A stretch of DNA of 64,000 nt from Actinomycetota bacterium (lineage in GTDB: Bacteria > Actinomycetota > Thermoleophilia > Gaiellales > Gaiellaceae). Within the stretch, counting starts at the first letter, position 1, and each line of letters starts with the position of its first letter. A program made the position numbers and the translations under genes. Of this stretch, positions 40,746 through 55,255 are shown in pieces. Below the pieces are notes generated by a model, which made no database searches, was not told where the DNA came from, and saw only the letters and a list, made by a program, of their open reading frames with translations. The stretch spans positions 1 through 64,000 of the forward strand of contig PLJC01000029.1 of the NCBI GenBank assembly GCA_003139545.1, in the 5' to 3' direction.

Positions 40746-40784
40746 CTACTGGGGCTTGCGGATGACCACGCAAGCATTGTGGCC
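40746..40784 (-). repeat. Duplicate of the fabF 3' end (remnant)
   Basis: The 39 bases match 40908-40946, the last 13 codons of fabF, with identical CTACTG and an identical 26-base block (40759-40784 against 40921-40946), separated by 7 unlike bases in each copy. On the minus strand it reads [12 protein letters not shown] and a stop; fabF ends [12 protein letters not shown]. It is a relic of a second ketosynthase gene or of a local duplication. Confidence 0.75.
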
Positions 40785-40792
40785 GCCGCTGA

Positions 40793-40843
40793 GGCGCCGC
40801 TTATCGGCGCCGTCCTCAGGACGCGCGGGTCTCCCGCGCGTCC
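40793..40843 (-). terminator. Two GC-rich hairpins downstream of fabF
   Basis: GGCGCCG-CTTAT-CGGCGCC (40793-40811) and GGACGCGCGGG-TCT-CCCGCGCGTCC (40819-40843), both perfect stems (7 and 11 bp). They lie between the fabF stop and the YgjP gene and may end the fab operon transcript, though no T-run follows. Confidence 0.5.
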
Positions 40844-40907
40844 GTCTGCGCGTGCCGGACTCCCACGCCGGACACTTCACAAACGGTGCCGTAAACGATC
40901 GCAGCGC

Positions 40908-42173
40908 CTACTGAAAACGCCGGATGACCACGCAAGCATTGTGGCCACCGAATCCGAACGAGTTGTTGATCGCGACGCTGATGTCAGCCTTGCGCGCCAC
41001 GTTCGGCACGTAGTCGAGATCGCACTCCGGATCCTCGAACTCGTAGTTGATCGTCGGCGGCAGCAAGCCTTCGTACACGGCGAGCGTTGTGAACAGCGCC
41101 TCCACCGCGCCGGCTCCGCCGAGGCAGTGTCCGGTCGCGCCCTTCGTGCCCGATATCGCGATGCGCCGCGCGTCCTCCTCTCCGAGCGCGAGCTTGATGA
41201 CACGCGTCTCGCTCGAGTCGCCGATCGGCGTCGACGTCGCGTGCGCGTTCACGTAGTCGACCTCGGCGGAACCGATGCCTGCGTCGGTCATCGCCATTTT
41301 CAGCGCGCGCGCAGGATTGACGCCCGTCGGATCGGGCTCGGTGATGTGGCTCGCGTCCGCCGACACGCCGTACCCCGCGATCTCGCCGTAGATCTTCGCG
41401 CCGCGCGCACGCGCATGCTCGAGCTCCTCGAGCACGAGCACCGCCGAGGCTTCTCCCATCACGAAGCCGTCGCGCTTCGCGTCGAACGGTCGCGAGGCAT
41501 GTGTCGGATCGTCGTTGCGCCGCGAGAGCGCGCGCATCGCACCGAAGCCGGCGATGCCGACCTTGTTGATCGCCGCTTCCGTGCCGCCGCAGAACATCAC
41601 GTCGGCGCGGCCCAGCCGGATCGCGTCGGTGCCGTCGCCGATCGCCATGTTCGACGCCGCGCACGCAGTGCACTGCGATGCGAGCGGGCCCTTCGTGCCG
41701 AGCTCCATCGACACCCAGCCCGCGCCCATGTTCGGAATGATCGCCGGGATCGCGAACGGATTGACACGATCCGGTCCGCGGTCGCGCAACGTGTCGTGGC
41801 AATCCTGGAACGACGTCAAGCCGCCGATGCCGGTGGCGATCGCGGCGCCGACGCGGTCTGCCTCCCTGGCAATGTCGAGGCCGCAGTCGGCCTCGGCCTG
41901 GCGCGCTGCCGCGACGACGAGCTGTGCGAACCGGTCCATGCGCCGCGCCTGCTTGTAGTCGATCCAGTCCGAAGGGTTGAAGTCCTTCACCTCGCACGCG
42001 AACGTGACCGGGTAGTCGGTGGTGTCGAAGTGGGTGATCGGCCCCGCGCCGGATTCGCCGCGCACCAGGGCGTCCCAGCTCGAGCGCACGTCGTTGCCCA
42101 GCGGGGTGACCGCACCCACGCCGGTGATGACGACGCGCCTGCGCCCGTTGAGTGATCCGTTATCGCCCGTCAC
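40908..42173 (-). CDS. fabF: 3-oxoacyl-ACP synthase II
   Basis: Condensing enzyme of 421 residues for fatty-acid elongation. RRVVITGVGAVTPLGNDV at the start, nucleophile Cys in SQCTACAASNMAIGD, His in VNAHATSTPIGD, His in GATGHCLGGAGAVEALF and the C-terminal [18 protein letters not shown] 42173 overlaps the fabG stop (GTGA). Last gene of the operon. Its final 13 codons are repeated 162 bases downstream. Confidence 0.96.
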   Translation of the reverse strand: MTGDNGSLNGRRRVVITGVGAVTPLGNDVRSSWDALVRGESGAGPITHFDTTDYPVTFACEVKDFNPSDWIDYKQARRMDRFAQLVVAAARQAEADCGLDIAREADRVGAAIATGIGGLTSFQDCHDTLRDRGPDRVNPFAIPAIIPNMGAGWVSMELGTKGPLASQCTACAASNMAIGDGTDAIRLGRADVMFCGGTEAAINKVGIAGFGAMRALSRRNDDPTHASRPFDAKRDGFVMGEASAVLVLEELEHARARGAKIYGEIAGYGVSADASHITEPDPTGVNPARALKMAMTDAGIGSAEVDYVNAHATSTPIGDSSETRVIKLALGEEDARRIAISGTKGATGHCLGGAGAVEALFTTLAVYEGLLPPTINYEFEDPECDLDYVPNVARKADISVAINNSFGFGGHNACVVIRRFQ

Positions 42174-42895
42174 ATTCCCAGTCCGCCGTCGACGAGGAGC
42201 ACCTCTCCCGTGATGAACGAGGCCTCGTCGGAGCAGAGGAAGCGTACCGCCCGCGCGACGTCCACCGGATCTCCGAGCCGGCCGAGGGGCGTGTTCTGGA
42301 GCATTGCAGCGGTCGCCTCCTCGGGCAGGACCTCGGTGAGCTGCGTCGTCACGTAGCCGGGAGCGACGACGTTCGCGCGGATGTTGCGGCTCCCAAGCTC
42401 CCGCGCGAACGACTTCGTGAAGCCGATGATCCCCGCTTTCGAGGCGGCGTAGTTCGTCTGGCCCCAGTTGCCGTGCACGCCGACGATCGACGAGACGTTG
42501 ACGATCGAGCCGGCCCGCTTCTTCATCATCGGCCGGGTCACGGCGCGGCACGTGTAGAAGACGGAGGAGAGATTCGTCTCGATCACGACGCGCCAGTCGT
42601 CGTCCGACATGCGGGCGAGCAGTCCGTCACGCGTGAGTCCCGCGTTGTTGACGAGCACGTCGATGTCGCCAGCCTCCTCGACGAGCCGGCGGGCGTCGTC
42701 AGCGTCAGAGACGTCGGCCTGCACCGCGCGGCCGCCGATCTCGACAGCCAGCGCCTCGGCTTCGTCCTTGCCGGTGCGGTAGCCGATCACGACCGACGCG
42801 CCGGCTTGCGCAAGCTCGACGGCGATCGCCCGGCCGATGCCCCTCGACGCGCCCGTGACGAGGGCGTTCTTCCCTTCCAGTGAGGCGAACGTCAC
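42170..42895 (-). CDS. fabG: 3-oxoacyl-ACP reductase
   Basis: SDR enzyme of 241 residues: NALVTGASRGIGRAIAVELA, DVLVNNAGLTRDGLLARM, the catalytic VNVSSIVGVHGNWGQTNYAASKAG (Ser, Tyr, Lys) and GYVTTQLTEVLPEE; the ending ITGEVLLVDGGLGM is typical of FabG. It reduces 3-oxoacyl-ACP with NADPH. GTGA overlaps on both sides show one translationally coupled fab operon. Confidence 0.95.
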   Translation of the reverse strand: MTFASLEGKNALVTGASRGIGRAIAVELAQAGASVVIGYRTGKDEAEALAVEIGGRAVQADVSDADDARRLVEEAGDIDVLVNNAGLTRDGLLARMSDDDWRVVIETNLSSVFYTCRAVTRPMMKKRAGSIVNVSSIVGVHGNWGQTNYAASKAGIIGFTKSFARELGSRNIRANVVAPGYVTTQLTEVLPEEATAAMLQNTPLGRLGDPVDVARAVRFLCSDEASFITGEVLLVDGGLGM

Positions 42896-43818
42896 GATTC
42901 CGCAGCGAGCACGTCGTGCAGCTCTTCGAGCGCAGCGAGGCTGTTCACCGACACGGCCTTCACGCTGCGGTCGATGCGCTTGACGAGCCCGGAGAGAACG
43001 TTGCCCGGTCCGATCTCGACGAACGTGCGCACGCCCTCCCGCATGAGCTCGCTCGCGGCCTGCGTGAACCGCACCGGAGCGGTGAGCTGGTCGACGAGCA
43101 GCGGGCCTATCCGCTGCGCCGACTCGAGCCGCGCAGTGACGGTAGACATGAACGGCGCGACCGGCTCCTGGAACTTCACCTTGTCGATCGCCGGACGCAG
43201 CCGATCGGCCGCGCGCGCGACGAGCGGAGAGTGGAACGCGCCGGAGACCTTCAGCTTGACCGCGCGGCGCGCGCCCGCTTCCTGCGCGAGCTCGCAGCAC
43301 TCGTCGACCGCTGCGTTCTCGCCGGAGACGACGATCTGCCCGGGGCAGTTGTAGTTCGCGGGCCACACGCCGAGGATCTTCCGGCACAGCGTCTCGACCA
43401 CCTCGTCCTCGAGCCCGAGGATCGCCGCCATCGAGCCGGGGTGGCGCGCCGCAGCCTCGGCCATCGCGATCCCGCGCTCGCGCACGAGCTCGATCGCCTC
43501 CTCGTCGGTCATCGAGCCGCACGCGGCCAACGCGGAGAACTCGCCGACCGAGTGACCGATGACGTAGTCCGGCTCGATGCCGATCGCGCGAATCGCGGCA
43601 AGGACGGCGAGCGACGTGGCGACGAGCGCGGGCTGCTGCACCGCAGTGTCGAGCAGCTCGTCCGCGTCGGCGTGGAAGCACAGGCGCTCCAGATCGAGGC
43701 CGGCGGCGGCGCTGCCGCGGGTGTACACGGCGCGGGCTTCCGAGATGGCCTCCGCGATCTCACGGCCCATCCCAGGCTCGACCGAGCCCTGGCCCGGAAA
43801 GCAGAACGCAACCGTCAT
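42892..43818 (-). CDS. fabD: Malonyl-CoA:ACP transacylase
   Basis: Protein of 308 residues: FCFPGQGSVEPGMG, QQPALVATSLAVLAA, the active-site Ser in VIGHSVGEFSALAACG, GSMAAILGLED, and His in VSGAFHSPLVARAAD. It loads malonyl groups on acyl carrier protein. It overlaps fabH and fabG by 4 bases each. No acyl carrier protein gene is in this operon. Confidence 0.95.
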   Translation of the reverse strand: MTVAFCFPGQGSVEPGMGREIAEAISEARAVYTRGSAAAGLDLERLCFHADADELLDTAVQQPALVATSLAVLAAIRAIGIEPDYVIGHSVGEFSALAACGSMTDEEAIELVRERGIAMAEAAARHPGSMAAILGLEDEVVETLCRKILGVWPANYNCPGQIVVSGENAAVDECCELAQEAGARRAVKLKVSGAFHSPLVARAADRLRPAIDKVKFQEPVAPFMSTVTARLESAQRIGPLLVDQLTAPVRFTQAASELMREGVRTFVEIGPGNVLSGLVKRIDRSVKAVSVNSLAALEELHDVLAAES

Positions 43819-44813
43819 GCCGCAGCCTCCATCGTCCAGCGCATGAGTGCGCTCCCCCAGGTTAGCCCGGCTCCCATGCCGGTCATGAGCACGAGCTGCC
43901 CCGGCCGCAGGCGCCCGTCCGCGAGAGCATCCGCCAGCGCGAGCGGAATCGAGCCCGAGGACGTATTGCCATACCTGTCCACATTGATCACAACTCTGTC
44001 AGACGGCACGCCGAGCTTCCGGGTTGCGTGCTCGATGATCCGGACATTGGCCTGGTGGGGGATGTAGACATCCACGTCGTCGATCGAGAGGTCGCACTTC
44101 GCGAGGATGTCCTCGGCCGACTGGACGAGGATCCTCGTGGCGAATTTGAACACTTCCCGGCCGTTCATCTTCACGAACCGCTCCGGATCCTCGAAAAACC
44201 GCGAGCCGCTGCCCGGGAGCCACAGGCTCTTCCCGCCCGCGCCGTCCGCCCCGAGTTCGAACGCGAGGAAGCCCTGCTGGGGAACCGCCTGGAGCACGAC
44301 CGCCCCCGCACCGTCGCCGAAGAGCACGAGCGTCGAGCGGTCGGACCAGTCGAGGATCTTCGACAAGACGTCTCCGCCGATCACGAGCGCCCGCTGCGCC
44401 AGCCCGCCGGCGAGCATGCCGTAGGCCTGGGCGAGCGCGTACATGAAGCCGGTGCAGCCGGCGGAAAGGTCGTAGGCGGCGGCGTCCTTCGCACCGAGCG
44501 CGTCGGCGATGATCGCTCCGGTCGACGGGAACGCCATGTCCGGAGTCACCGTCGCGACGATGATCAGGTCGATGTCGGCGCCCGTGAGGCCGGCCTGCGC
44601 GAGCGCGTCGCGTGCAGCGGGCAGCGCGAGATCGGAGAGTGCTTCCTCCTTCGCGGCGATCCGCCGCTCACGGATGCCCGTGCGCTCCATGATCCACTCG
44701 TTCGAGGTATCGACGTATTGCGACAGCTCCTCGTTCGTCACCACCCGGTCTGGCACCTTGCACCCGAGGCCGGTGATGGAGATGTCGAGTCCGGGTTTGG
44801 CGGTGCCGATCAT
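43815..44813 (-). CDS. fabH: 3-oxoacyl-ACP synthase III
   Basis: Initiating condensing enzyme of 332 residues. Motifs: [36 protein letters not shown], nucleophile Cys in [14 protein letters not shown], His in [10 protein letters not shown], Asn in [16 protein letters not shown]. It condenses acetyl- or branched acyl-CoA with malonyl-ACP. ATGA overlaps with fabZ and fabD. Confidence 0.95.
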   Translation of the reverse strand: MIGTAKPGLDISITGLGCKVPDRVVTNEELSQYVDTSNEWIMERTGIRERRIAAKEEALSDLALPAARDALAQAGLTGADIDLIIVATVTPDMAFPSTGAIIADALGAKDAAAYDLSAGCTGFMYALAQAYGMLAGGLAQRALVIGGDVLSKILDWSDRSTLVLFGDGAGAVVLQAVPQQGFLAFELGADGAGGKSLWLPGSGSRFFEDPERFVKMNGREVFKFATRILVQSAEDILAKCDLSIDDVDVYIPHQANVRIIEHATRKLGVPSDRVVINVDRYGNTSSGSIPLALADALADGRLRPGQLVLMTGMGAGLTWGSALMRWTMEAAA

Positions 44814-45253
44814 TCGCCGACGAACACGGTCAGGAGCGCCTCGACCGCGAGCTCGCCGTCGACTGTCGCCCGCCCCTCGCCTTTCGCGATCGGCCCGCGC
44901 ACGCGGACGAACTCGCACTCGAGCGTGAGCACGTCACCCGGCTCGACGATGCGCTTGAAGCGGCAGGCGTCGATGCCGGCGAAGAAGGGGATCTTGCCGC
45001 GGTTGGCCTCATCTGCGAGCACGGCCACCGCGCCGGCCTGCGCGATCGCCTCGACAGTGAGCACGCCGGGCATGACCGGCCGCCCCGGAAAGTGGCCGGC
45101 GAACCACCAGTCGTCGGCGCGTATCTCGCGCAGCGCCACGACGCGCTTGCCCGGCTCGAGCTCCACGATCTCGTCCACGAGCAGGAACGGCGGCCGGTGG
45201 GGAATGAGCTCCATGATCACGTCCCGGCCGAACGGCGCGACGGGTGTCGTCAC
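44810..45253 (-). CDS. fabZ: 3-hydroxyacyl-ACP dehydratase
   Basis: Hot-dog enzyme of 147 residues: [19 protein letters not shown], catalytic His in [24 protein letters not shown], and [21 protein letters not shown] 45253 gives the GTGA overlap with the sigma factor gene; homologues often begin at the ATG before ELIPHR (45220). It dehydrates hydroxyacyl-ACP during elongation. Confidence 0.94.
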   Translation of the reverse strand: MTTPVAPFGRDVIMELIPHRPPFLLVDEIVELEPGKRVVALREIRADDWWFAGHFPGRPVMPGVLTVEAIAQAGAVAVLADEANRGKIPFFAGIDACRFKRIVEPGDVLTLECEFVRVRGPIAKGEGRATVDGELAVEALLTVFVGE

Positions 45254-45843
45254 GCGACGTCTCTGTCCTCGAGACGCTCGCGCATGCGGTTGCGGCCGCG
45301 ATGCGCGTGGCACTTCGCCGTGCCGACCGGCATGCCCGCCGCCTCGGCGATCTCCTCGAAGGAGTACCCGAGAGCATCCTTGAGGACGATGACCTGCGCT
45401 TCACGCGCAGAGATCTCCGCCAGCGAGTCGCACAGCTCGCGACGCAGCTCGGACATGCCCGCTGCGCGCACGGGGTCAGCGGCAGGCCCGGCGCGGAGAT
45501 CGTCGTCGAGCGGATCGTGGACGCGTGCGCTGCGGCGATCGGCGGCATCGCGGCACGTGTTCACGACGAGGCGGTGCAGCCACGTCGAGAACTGCGCGTC
45601 GCCGCGGAACTGTGGCAGCCGGACGCACATCTTGGCCAGCGCTTCCTGCGCCGCGTCACGCGCATCTTCGGGATCGCGCAGCACGTGGCGCGCGAGGCGC
45701 TCCACCCGCGGCCCGTGGCGTGCGCAAAGAGCCTCGAGCGCGTCGCGATCGCCCGCCTTCGCCCGCGTGACGAGGACCGGGTCGCTCAACTTTTCGTAGA
45801 CGGGGGCTGCCTGCCGGCGCAGCGGCTGCGTGATGGCCTTCAC
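45250..45843 (-). CDS. ECF-type RNA polymerase sigma factor
   Basis: Protein of 197 residues: region 2 [21 protein letters not shown] and [44 protein letters not shown], and region 4 [38 protein letters not shown]. No anti-sigma gene is next to it. It is the first gene of the fab operon (GTGA overlap with fabZ), which suggests it could control membrane-lipid genes. TAGACT lies 9 bases before the GTG start. Confidence 0.92.
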   Translation of the reverse strand: MKAITQPLRRQAAPVYEKLSDPVLVTRAKAGDRDALEALCARHGPRVERLARHVLRDPEDARDAAQEALAKMCVRLPQFRGDAQFSTWLHRLVVNTCRDAADRRSARVHDPLDDDLRAGPAADPVRAAGMSELRRELCDSLAEISAREAQVIVLKDALGYSFEEIAEAAGMPVGTAKCHAHRGRNRMRERLEDRDVA

Positions 45844-45851
45844 GGCGAAAG

Positions 45852-45858
45852 TAGTCTA
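45852..45858. promoter_or_regulatory. Shared -10 element (sigma factor-fab operon / birA)
   Basis: TAGTCTA reads TAGTCT on plus, 8 bases before the GTG at 45866, and TAGACT on minus, 9 bases before the GTG at 45843. The ATG at 45860 lies only 2 bases after the plus-strand hexamer and would be upstream of the mRNA start. Confidence 0.5.
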
Positions 45859-45865
45859 GATGGGC

Positions 45866-46429
45866 GTGTCGGACCTTTCGCCCGAGCTCGTCATCCCGTT
45901 GTTACGTGGGCGGCTCGGGTGTCCGTACCGCTTCGTCGCCGAGTGCCCGTCGACGCAACGCGAGATCGGCGAGGACGAGCCCGAGGGCGCGACGGTCTCG
46001 ACCGACCATCAGACCGCGGGCAGGGGCAGGCTCGGCCGAGTCTGGGAGGACACGCCGGGGCGCGCGGTGCTCTTCTCCGTGCTGCTGCGACCGACCGCGG
46101 AAATGGTCCGCTGGCCGGAGCTGTCGGTCGTCGCCGGCGAGGCGGTCGCGGTGGCGGTCGGCGCGGGCGCAAGCGTCTCGCACCCGAACGACGTCATGAT
46201 CGACGACCGCAAGGTGGCCGGCGTGCTGCCCGAGGCGACCTCGGGCCGCATCGTGCTCGGCATCGGCGTGAACGTGAACCAGCGAGCCGACGAGCTGCCT
46301 CCCGACGCGGCGAAGCCACCTACCTCGTTGTACGTCGAGCTCGGGCACGAGGTCGAGCGGGCGCCGCTGCTGGCCGCAATCCTCGCGGAGCTCGAGCGCG
46401 GGTACGACGCCTGGCTCGGCGTATCCTGA
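45866..46429 (+). CDS. birA: Biotin--acetyl-CoA-carboxylase ligase
   Basis: Protein of 187 residues with the biotin protein ligase core: CPSTQREI, the biotinyl-AMP loop QTAGRGRLGRVWED, LLRPTAEMVRWPELSVVAGEAVA, HPNDVMIDDRKVAGVLPE and GIGVNVNQ. There is no N-terminal HTH, so it is a monofunctional ligase that charges the carboxylase biotin carrier. In HPNDVMI the usual KWPND has an altered lead. GTG 45866 is favoured by promoter spacing; ATG 45860 adds two residues. Confidence 0.92.
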   Translation: MSDLSPELVIPLLRGRLGCPYRFVAECPSTQREIGEDEPEGATVSTDHQTAGRGRLGRVWEDTPGRAVLFSVLLRPTAEMVRWPELSVVAGEAVAVAVGAGASVSHPNDVMIDDRKVAGVLPEATSGRIVLGIGVNVNQRADELPPDAAKPPTSLYVELGHEVERAPLLAAILAELERGYDAWLGVS

Positions 46430-46434
46430 GAGCC

Positions 46435-47706
46435 ATGCGCGCACTGCTCGTGGTGCTGGCAGCGCTCATCCTCACCGGAGCTGCTGGCGCTGCGACCCAG
46501 CCCAGGGTTCTCGCGATCCAGTTCGGGCCCGACCTGGACATCAACCCGGTCACGCAGGACTACCTCACGCACGAGCTCTCGCGCGCGGCGTCGGATCACT
46601 ACGACGCCGCCGTCATCCTGCTCGACACGCCGGGCGGCCTGTCGACGTCGATGAAGACGATCTACAACGCGGAGCTGAACGCGAAGCTGCCGGTGATCGT
46701 GTACGTGTCGCCCAACGGTTCGCGCGCCGCGTCTGCGGGCGTGTGGGTGTCGGAGGCCGCTGACGTGCTCGCCATGGCGCCGACGACGAACATCGGCTCG
46801 TCGACACCGATCGACTCGAGCGGCGCCAACCTCGGCTCGGACCTGCGGCGCAAGGTGATCAACGACTCGGTCGCGTCACTGACCGCGCTCGCCGCCACGC
46901 ATCACCGCAATACGACGTGGCCGGCGAAAGCGGTGCGTGTCGCGTCCAATCTCACCGCACAGCAGGCGCTGAAGATGCACGTCATCGACCTGATCGAGCC
47001 GACGCTGCCCGCGTTGCTCAACCGGTTGAACGGCTACAAGACGCAGGACGCGCAGCGGCCTTACACGCTGCACCTCGCGGGCGCACACATCGACACGGTG
47101 AAGCCCGGCTTCGTCACGCGCCTGCTGAACACGGTCATCGATCCGAATCTCTTGTCGATCCTGTTCCTCGCCGGCATCATCGGGCTGATCTTCGAGGTGC
47201 TGCATCCGGGGATCGTCCTTCCGGGTGCGCTCGGCGCCGTGTGCCTCGTCATCGCGCTGTATGGCTTCTCGGTGCTGAACCCGAGCTGGGGAGGTGTGGC
47301 CCTCATCCTGCTCGGGGTCGCGTTGCTCGTCATCGACCTGCACGCGATGACGCACGGGGCGCTGACGATCGCCGGGGTGATCGCGCTCGGCTTCGGCATG
47401 GCCTTGCTGTTCCAGAACCAGCCTGCGCCCTACCACGTCAACACCTATCTCATCGTCGGAATCGGCACCGCCATCGCCCTCTTCTGGAGCTTCGCGCTCG
47501 GCAAGGGATTCGCCGCCCGACGCCAGCCCGTCAGGGTCGGGCCGCAGATGATCGTGGGCAAGCGGGGCGAGGTGCGCGCGCCCGGGCTCGTCTTCGTCAA
47601 CGGCGAGCTCTGGCAGGCGCATGCGGAGGACGATTCCGAGCTCGTTCCCGGCGAGCAGGTCGAGGTGGAGGCAATCCACGGCCTCCAGCTGACCGTACGC
47701 AGATAG
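46435..47706 (+). CDS. NfeD-type membrane-bound serine protease (long form)
   Basis: Protein of 423 residues. Signal peptide ([20 protein letters not shown]), a ClpP-like protease domain with the nucleophile Ser in [10 protein letters not shown] and the presumed general-base Lys in [12 protein letters not shown], four or five transmembrane helices (about 215-335), and a C-terminal OB-fold NfeD domain ([27 protein letters not shown]). It works with the slipin encoded next. TATCCT (46422-46427) is 7 bases before the ATG. Confidence 0.92.
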   Translation: MRALLVVLAALILTGAAGAATQPRVLAIQFGPDLDINPVTQDYLTHELSRAASDHYDAAVILLDTPGGLSTSMKTIYNAELNAKLPVIVYVSPNGSRAASAGVWVSEAADVLAMAPTTNIGSSTPIDSSGANLGSDLRRKVINDSVASLTALAATHHRNTTWPAKAVRVASNLTAQQALKMHVIDLIEPTLPALLNRLNGYKTQDAQRPYTLHLAGAHIDTVKPGFVTRLLNTVIDPNLLSILFLAGIIGLIFEVLHPGIVLPGALGAVCLVIALYGFSVLNPSWGGVALILLGVALLVIDLHAMTHGALTIAGVIALGFGMALLFQNQPAPYHVNTYLIVGIGTAIALFWSFALGKGFAARRQPVRVGPQMIVGKRGEVRAPGLVFVNGELWQAHAEDDSELVPGEQVEVEAIHGLQLTVRR

Positions 47707-47716
47707 GATCACTCTG

Positions 47717-48427
47717 ATGCTGGGCTTCGTCCGGATCATGCGGGAGTACGAGCGGGGCGTGATGTTCCGCCTCGGCCGGCTGGTCGCAACTCGCGGCCCC
47801 GGCGTCGTCTGGAAGATTCCCTTGGTCGACCAGATCGTGAAGGTCGACCTGCGGACGATCACGTTGAACATCCCGCCGCAGGAAGTCATCACGAAGGACA
47901 ACGTGCCGGTGCGCGTGAACGCGGTCGCGTACTTCCGTATCGTCGACCCGCGGGACGCGATCGTCCAGGTCGAGAACTTCATGGTCGCGACCTCGCAGAT
48001 CGCGCAGACGACGCTGCGGTCGGTGCTCGGGCAGCACATGCTCGACGAGCTGCTGTCGGAGCGCGAGAAGATCAACGCGATCCTGCAGGCGATCATCGAC
48101 GAGGCCACCGGGCCGTGGGGCATCAAGGTCTCGATCGTCGAGGTCAAGGACGTCGAGATCCCGAGCGACATGCAGCGCGCGATGGCACGCCAGGCCGAGG
48201 CCGAGCGCGAGCGGCGCGCGAAGATCATCAACGCCGAGGGCGAGTTCCAGGCCGCCGAGCGGCTGAAGGACGCGGCGATCGTGATCGAGGAGCACCCGAT
48301 CGCGCTCCAGCTCCGCTACCTACAGACGCTGCTCGAGATCGGCAGCTCGAACTCCTCCACGATCATCTTCCCGGCGCCGATCGACCTGATCAAGCCGTTC
48401 CTCGAGAAGCACTCCTCGAGCGACTAG
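47717..48427 (+). CDS. Slipin (SPFH/Band 7 domain protein)
   Basis: Protein of 236 residues: [54 protein letters not shown], then a helical part rich in Ala/Glu/Arg ([20 protein letters not shown]) and [17 protein letters not shown]. It is a membrane-microdomain scaffold; slipin with NfeD is a conserved pair. TAGGAT (47704-47709) 7 bases before the ATG suggests it also has its own leaderless promoter. Confidence 0.94.
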   Translation: MLGFVRIMREYERGVMFRLGRLVATRGPGVVWKIPLVDQIVKVDLRTITLNIPPQEVITKDNVPVRVNAVAYFRIVDPRDAIVQVENFMVATSQIAQTTLRSVLGQHMLDELLSEREKINAILQAIIDEATGPWGIKVSIVEVKDVEIPSDMQRAMARQAEAERERRAKIINAEGEFQAAERLKDAAIVIEEHPIALQLRYLQTLLEIGSSNSSTIIFPAPIDLIKPFLEKHSSSD

Positions 48428-48717
48428 GCGACGCGGGACTGCTCGCGGAACCGGCGGGCGGCCTCGATGGCCGCGCCGAGGTTCAGGCCCTTGTCCTTCG
48501 CCTGCTTGATGAGCATGACCGTCTCGAGCGCGTCGACGTCGTAGATGCGCTGCTTCTTCCCCTTCGTGGGGATCTGGGCCTTGTTCGTCCAGTAGTCGAG
48601 CTGCATCTTCGAAATGCCGGCGATCTGACAGACCTGGCCGAGATACAGCTCGACCTTGTCGAGGTGCTCCGCCAGGTTGATGGGTTCCAGAAAGTCGACT
48701 TGCCTGCTGATTGCCAT
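48424..48717 (-). CDS. MerR-like helix-turn-helix protein
   Basis: Protein of 97 residues: [64 protein letters not shown]. The winged HTH matches the MerR DNA-binding domain; there is no effector domain. It lies downstream of gyrA and convergent with slipin (4-base overlap). Proteins of this kind control development or stress genes in actinobacteria; the target is unknown here. Confidence 0.88.
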   Translation of the reverse strand: MAISRQVDFLEPINLAEHLDKVELYLGQVCQIAGISKMQLDYWTNKAQIPTKGKKQRIYDVDALETVMLIKQAKDKGLNLGAAIEAARRFREQSRVA

Positions 48718-48783
48718 GAAATCCCGCTCTCGCGCCGTGAATCGACCCCGCGTTGAGAGTTATAGAAGGGATTGTTGCGTTTT

Positions 48784-48799
48784 GGAAGGGGAGCCTTCC
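48784..48799 (-). terminator. Hairpin after gyrA
   Basis: GGAAGG-4 bases-CCTTCC (6-bp stem) begins 24 bases downstream of the gyrA stop. It lacks a clear T-run. It may end the gyrB-gyrA transcript before the MerR-like gene. Confidence 0.45.
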
Positions 48800-48822
48800 G
48801 AAACGTCCCCCTTTCGAGGGAG

Positions 48823-54198
<5,376 letters not shown>

Positions 54199-54215
<17 letters not shown>

Positions 54216-55254
54216 CGCGTACCTCCACCAGCTGGTCCGGGTCCGCCGGCAGCATCGCCGGATCGGTCGCCGTGATAAGCGTCTGGCCGCGTCCGGCGAC
54301 GCGCTCGGCCAGGATGCGGCGGCGGTCCGGGTCGAGCTCGGAGAGGACGTCGTCGAGCAGCAGGAGCGGCGGGAAGCCGCGGCGCTCGACGATGAGATCC
54401 GCCTCGGCCAGCAGGAGTGAGAGCACCGCCAAACGCTGCTCTCCCTGTGAGCCAAAGCTGCGGAGATCGCGGCCGGCGGCAGCGACGAGAACGTCGTCGA
54501 GATGGGGGCCTGCGCCGGTCACGCCCCGCTCAAGGTCGCGGTCGAGGCGAGACTCCAGCAGCTCGACGGTCGGCGGCTCGCCGTCGTAGCGCAGCTCCGC
54601 GCCGGAGAGCCCGAACGCAGCCGCGTGCTCGGCGAACGGCGGGCCGAGCAGCTCCAGCACCTCACGCCGCGCAACGACGAGCTGTGCTCCGAGCTCCGCG
54701 ACCTGCTGCGTCCACGGAGCGATGGCGTCCCGCGTGGACGCGCCTGCGAGCAGCCGCCGCAGCGACGCGTTGCGTTGCGCGACTGCACCGCCGTAGTCCG
54801 CCGGCAGCTGCGCCCGGGCGGGCGTCAGGCGACCGAGCGCGCGGTCGAAGTACGCGCGCCGCGCGGCCGGTGCCCCCTTCACGACGCCGAGACGGTCGGG
54901 GGTGAACACGAGCGTCGTCAGCTCCGCGCGCAACTGCTCCACGCTGCGCAGCGGAGCGCCGTTGAGGGTCGCGTGCTTCGCCGCCCCGGCCTCGAGCTTC
55001 ACCTCGACGCCGACGGGCGCGTCCGCGCGGCGGCCCTGCACCGCGACCCGCGCCGCCTCGTCCCCGAACCGGATCAGCTGCCGGTCGTTGCGCGTACGCG
55101 GCGAGAACCCCTGCGTGGCGACGTGCAGCGCCTCGAGCAGGTTCGTCTTGCCCGCTCCGTTCGGCCCCGTGGCGAGAACGAGCCCCGGCCCGAGCGTAAG
55201 CTCGAGCCGCTCGTACGACCGGAAGCTGCGGAGCGAGACCGCCTCGACGATCAG
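54199..55254 (-). CDS. recF: DNA replication/repair protein RecF with apparent CTG start
   Basis: Protein of 351 residues. Full RecF from LIVEAVSLRSFRSYERLEL, Walker A ATGPNGAGKTNLLEALHVAT, LVFTPDRLGVVKGAPAARR, signature SFGSQGEQRLAVLSLLLAE and Walker B LLLLDDVLSELDPDRRR. It loads RecA at gaps with RecO and RecR. The first canonical start in frame (GTG 55041) would delete the Walker A region. CTG 55254 follows the dnaN stop by one base and matches where RecF proteins begin, so it is taken as the start. Confidence 0.93.
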
Positions 55255-55255
55255 G

